From the NCBI GenBank assembly GCA_013695355.1, contig JACDAQ010000032.1, positions 1 through 52,272 of the forward strand: 52,272 nucleotides of DNA. Reading direction: 5' to 3'. The notes under the pieces were generated by a model. The model was not told where the DNA came from. It saw nothing but the letters and a program-made list of their open reading frames with translations, and searched no databases. Below are positions 51,750 to 52,272 of the stretch, one piece after another (the stretch's first letter is position 1; each line of letters opens with the position of its first letter). Origin of the DNA: Candidatus Protochlamydia sp. GTDB lineage: Bacteria > Chlamydiota > Chlamydiia > Chlamydiales > Parachlamydiaceae. Made by a program: the position numbers and the translations under genes.

Positions 51750-52165
51750 ATTTCTTCGAACGGATTAACCAAATTCAATCCGCAGTTCATAAAATCGCGA
51801 ATATTTTTGGTAGCCACAGCAGCACCGTCCGCAAGCGCAATAGCTATGATTTGACCATCAGGTACTCCTAAAGTCTTTCCTAGCTTTTTTCGATGGCTCT
51901 ATTTTCCCATAATGATATACTGCAGATTTATCGGAAACAAGAATACGGTCCATGAACGCCTCTTCCACTGCTTTATTAAAAGCCTCTTCGAACCCATTTC
52001 AGCGATTTCCTTGAGAAAGAATACTTAACCCATAACTTATTTCAGCAATTGTAATTGTACTCATATACATTTGCTAAGTATCCTGTCTGTTGATCCAATT
52101 CATTACAATTACATTCGGAATCTTCATCATTTCAGAAATGATATTGGTATTAACCTGAGTTTGGA
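51740..52165 (-). pseudogene. Decayed PIN-domain toxin gene (vapC-like)
   Basis: On the minus strand, from about 52165, the reading VNTNIISEMMKIPNVIVMNW, then INRQDT-stop-QMYM, STITIAEISYGLSIL and SQGNR-stop-NGFEEAF, continues to MDRILVSDKSAVYHYGK. It shifts frame and ends KKLGKTLGVPDGQIIAIALA with AVATKNIRDF and NPFEEIYE-stop at 51740. This is the VapC/PIN pattern: the first catalytic Asp (LDTN) reads Asn here, and the last (TKN-x-x-DF) is intact. Two stops and a frameshift kill it. No vapB is seen upstream, where repeat A8 begins. Confidence 0.75.
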
Positions 52166-52175
52166 GTTTTTTCGC

Positions 52176-52272
52176 TCTTTGGGCTGCGTCAAAGCCTCGG
52201 GCTTGAAAAATAACTTTGAGGGTAATATTAATCAATATGACCCTCAAAGTTATTTATTCAATCGCGAGAGCT
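52176..52272. repeat. Family A repeat with a different centre, copy A8 (cut by window end)
   Basis: The outer arm TGGGCTGCGTCAAAGCCTCG and the far arm CGCGAGAGCT match family A. The centre is new: AAATAACTTTGAGGGT paired with ACCCTCAAAGTTATTT around AATATTAATCAATATG. The element is thus modular. Confidence 0.75.

Noticed and set aside
1-52272. CRISPR array, riboswitch or replication origin
   Set aside because: The repeats are palindromic and scattered, not regularly spaced. No riboswitch aptamer or cluster of DnaA boxes was recognised by reading.

Overview
The window looks like chromosomal DNA from an environmental (amoeba-associated) member of the Chlamydiae, most likely the Parachlamydiaceae. 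This rests on gene content and order. It has the block HAD phosphatase / truA / ispD / YaeI-type phosphoesterase / SWIB-domain protein. It has the block uppS-cdsA-cmk. It has the block rsmH-ftsL-ftsI-murE-amidase with two small conserved genes on its far side. I recall these orders from Chlamydia genomes (around CT_460-464, CT_450-452 and CT_268-274). The DNA is AT-rich. Extra features absent from the reduced animal pathogens fit an amoeba symbiont: a cyoABCD quinol oxidase, an F-box protein, toxin-antitoxin genes and many dispersed palindromes.

Layout. 1-4.4 kb: a truncated YkgJ-type cysteine-cluster gene, a multipass membrane protein, a two-gene ABC-2 exporter and a zinc alcohol dehydrogenase. 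4.4-9.8 kb, minus strand: fragments of an F-box gene split by a palindromic repeat, then cyoABCD. 9.9-14 kb: decayed trmB and a decayed neighbour, a large hypothetical, a TPR protein resembling type III secretion chaperones, a TPR gene scrap and a small PspC protein. 14-27 kb is accessory: an outer-membrane barrel protein coupled to a membrane protein, a VOC protein, PadR, SIMPL, a NIF3/CutA-like protein, a hydrolase, a dapA remnant, an MqsR-like/MqsA-Panacea toxin-antitoxin pair, a TetR regulator with its own operator, a GNAT pseudogene, and three proteins with export signals (rhodanese, unknown, SDR). 27.7-43 kb is mostly housekeeping: tRNA-Leu(CAA), a lipoprotein peptidase, the HAD-truA-ispD-yaeI-SWIB block, a protein resembling plant plastid UGP3, tRNA-Leu(CAG), lepA-uppS-cdsA-cmk, gnd and an amino-acid permease. 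43-52 kb: a repeat-rich gap, a possible toxin/partner pair, tRNA-Arg(CCU), the cell-division/peptidoglycan operon, a TPR protein and a dead PIN-domain (VapC) gene.

The most striking signal is not a gene but two families of short palindromic repeats that repeatedly sit exactly at gene ends. Family A has termini reading TATACCCAAGTGAA and a variable central hairpin. One end reads in frame as Ile-Pro-Lys-stop. Three genes (the YkgJ gene, the outer-membrane protein, ftsI) end in IPK-stop, and the UGP3-like gene ends in the degenerate ISK-stop. Family B has termini reading TTAGAACCTGTTCA and supplies the stop codons of the HAD gene, truA and gnd. One B copy has broken the GNAT gene so cleanly that removing 32 bases restores the frame. 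These look like miniature mobile palindromes that terminate or re-terminate genes, and they are the best candidate here for something undescribed.

Functional reading: the envelope genes (rsmH, ftsL, ftsI, murE, amidase, uppS, cdsA, ispD) supply division-linked peptidoglycan and lipid precursors. cyoABCD adds a proton-pumping terminal oxidase. The accessory middle shows active decay (trmB, dapA, GNAT, vapC) mixed with likely host-interaction proteins.
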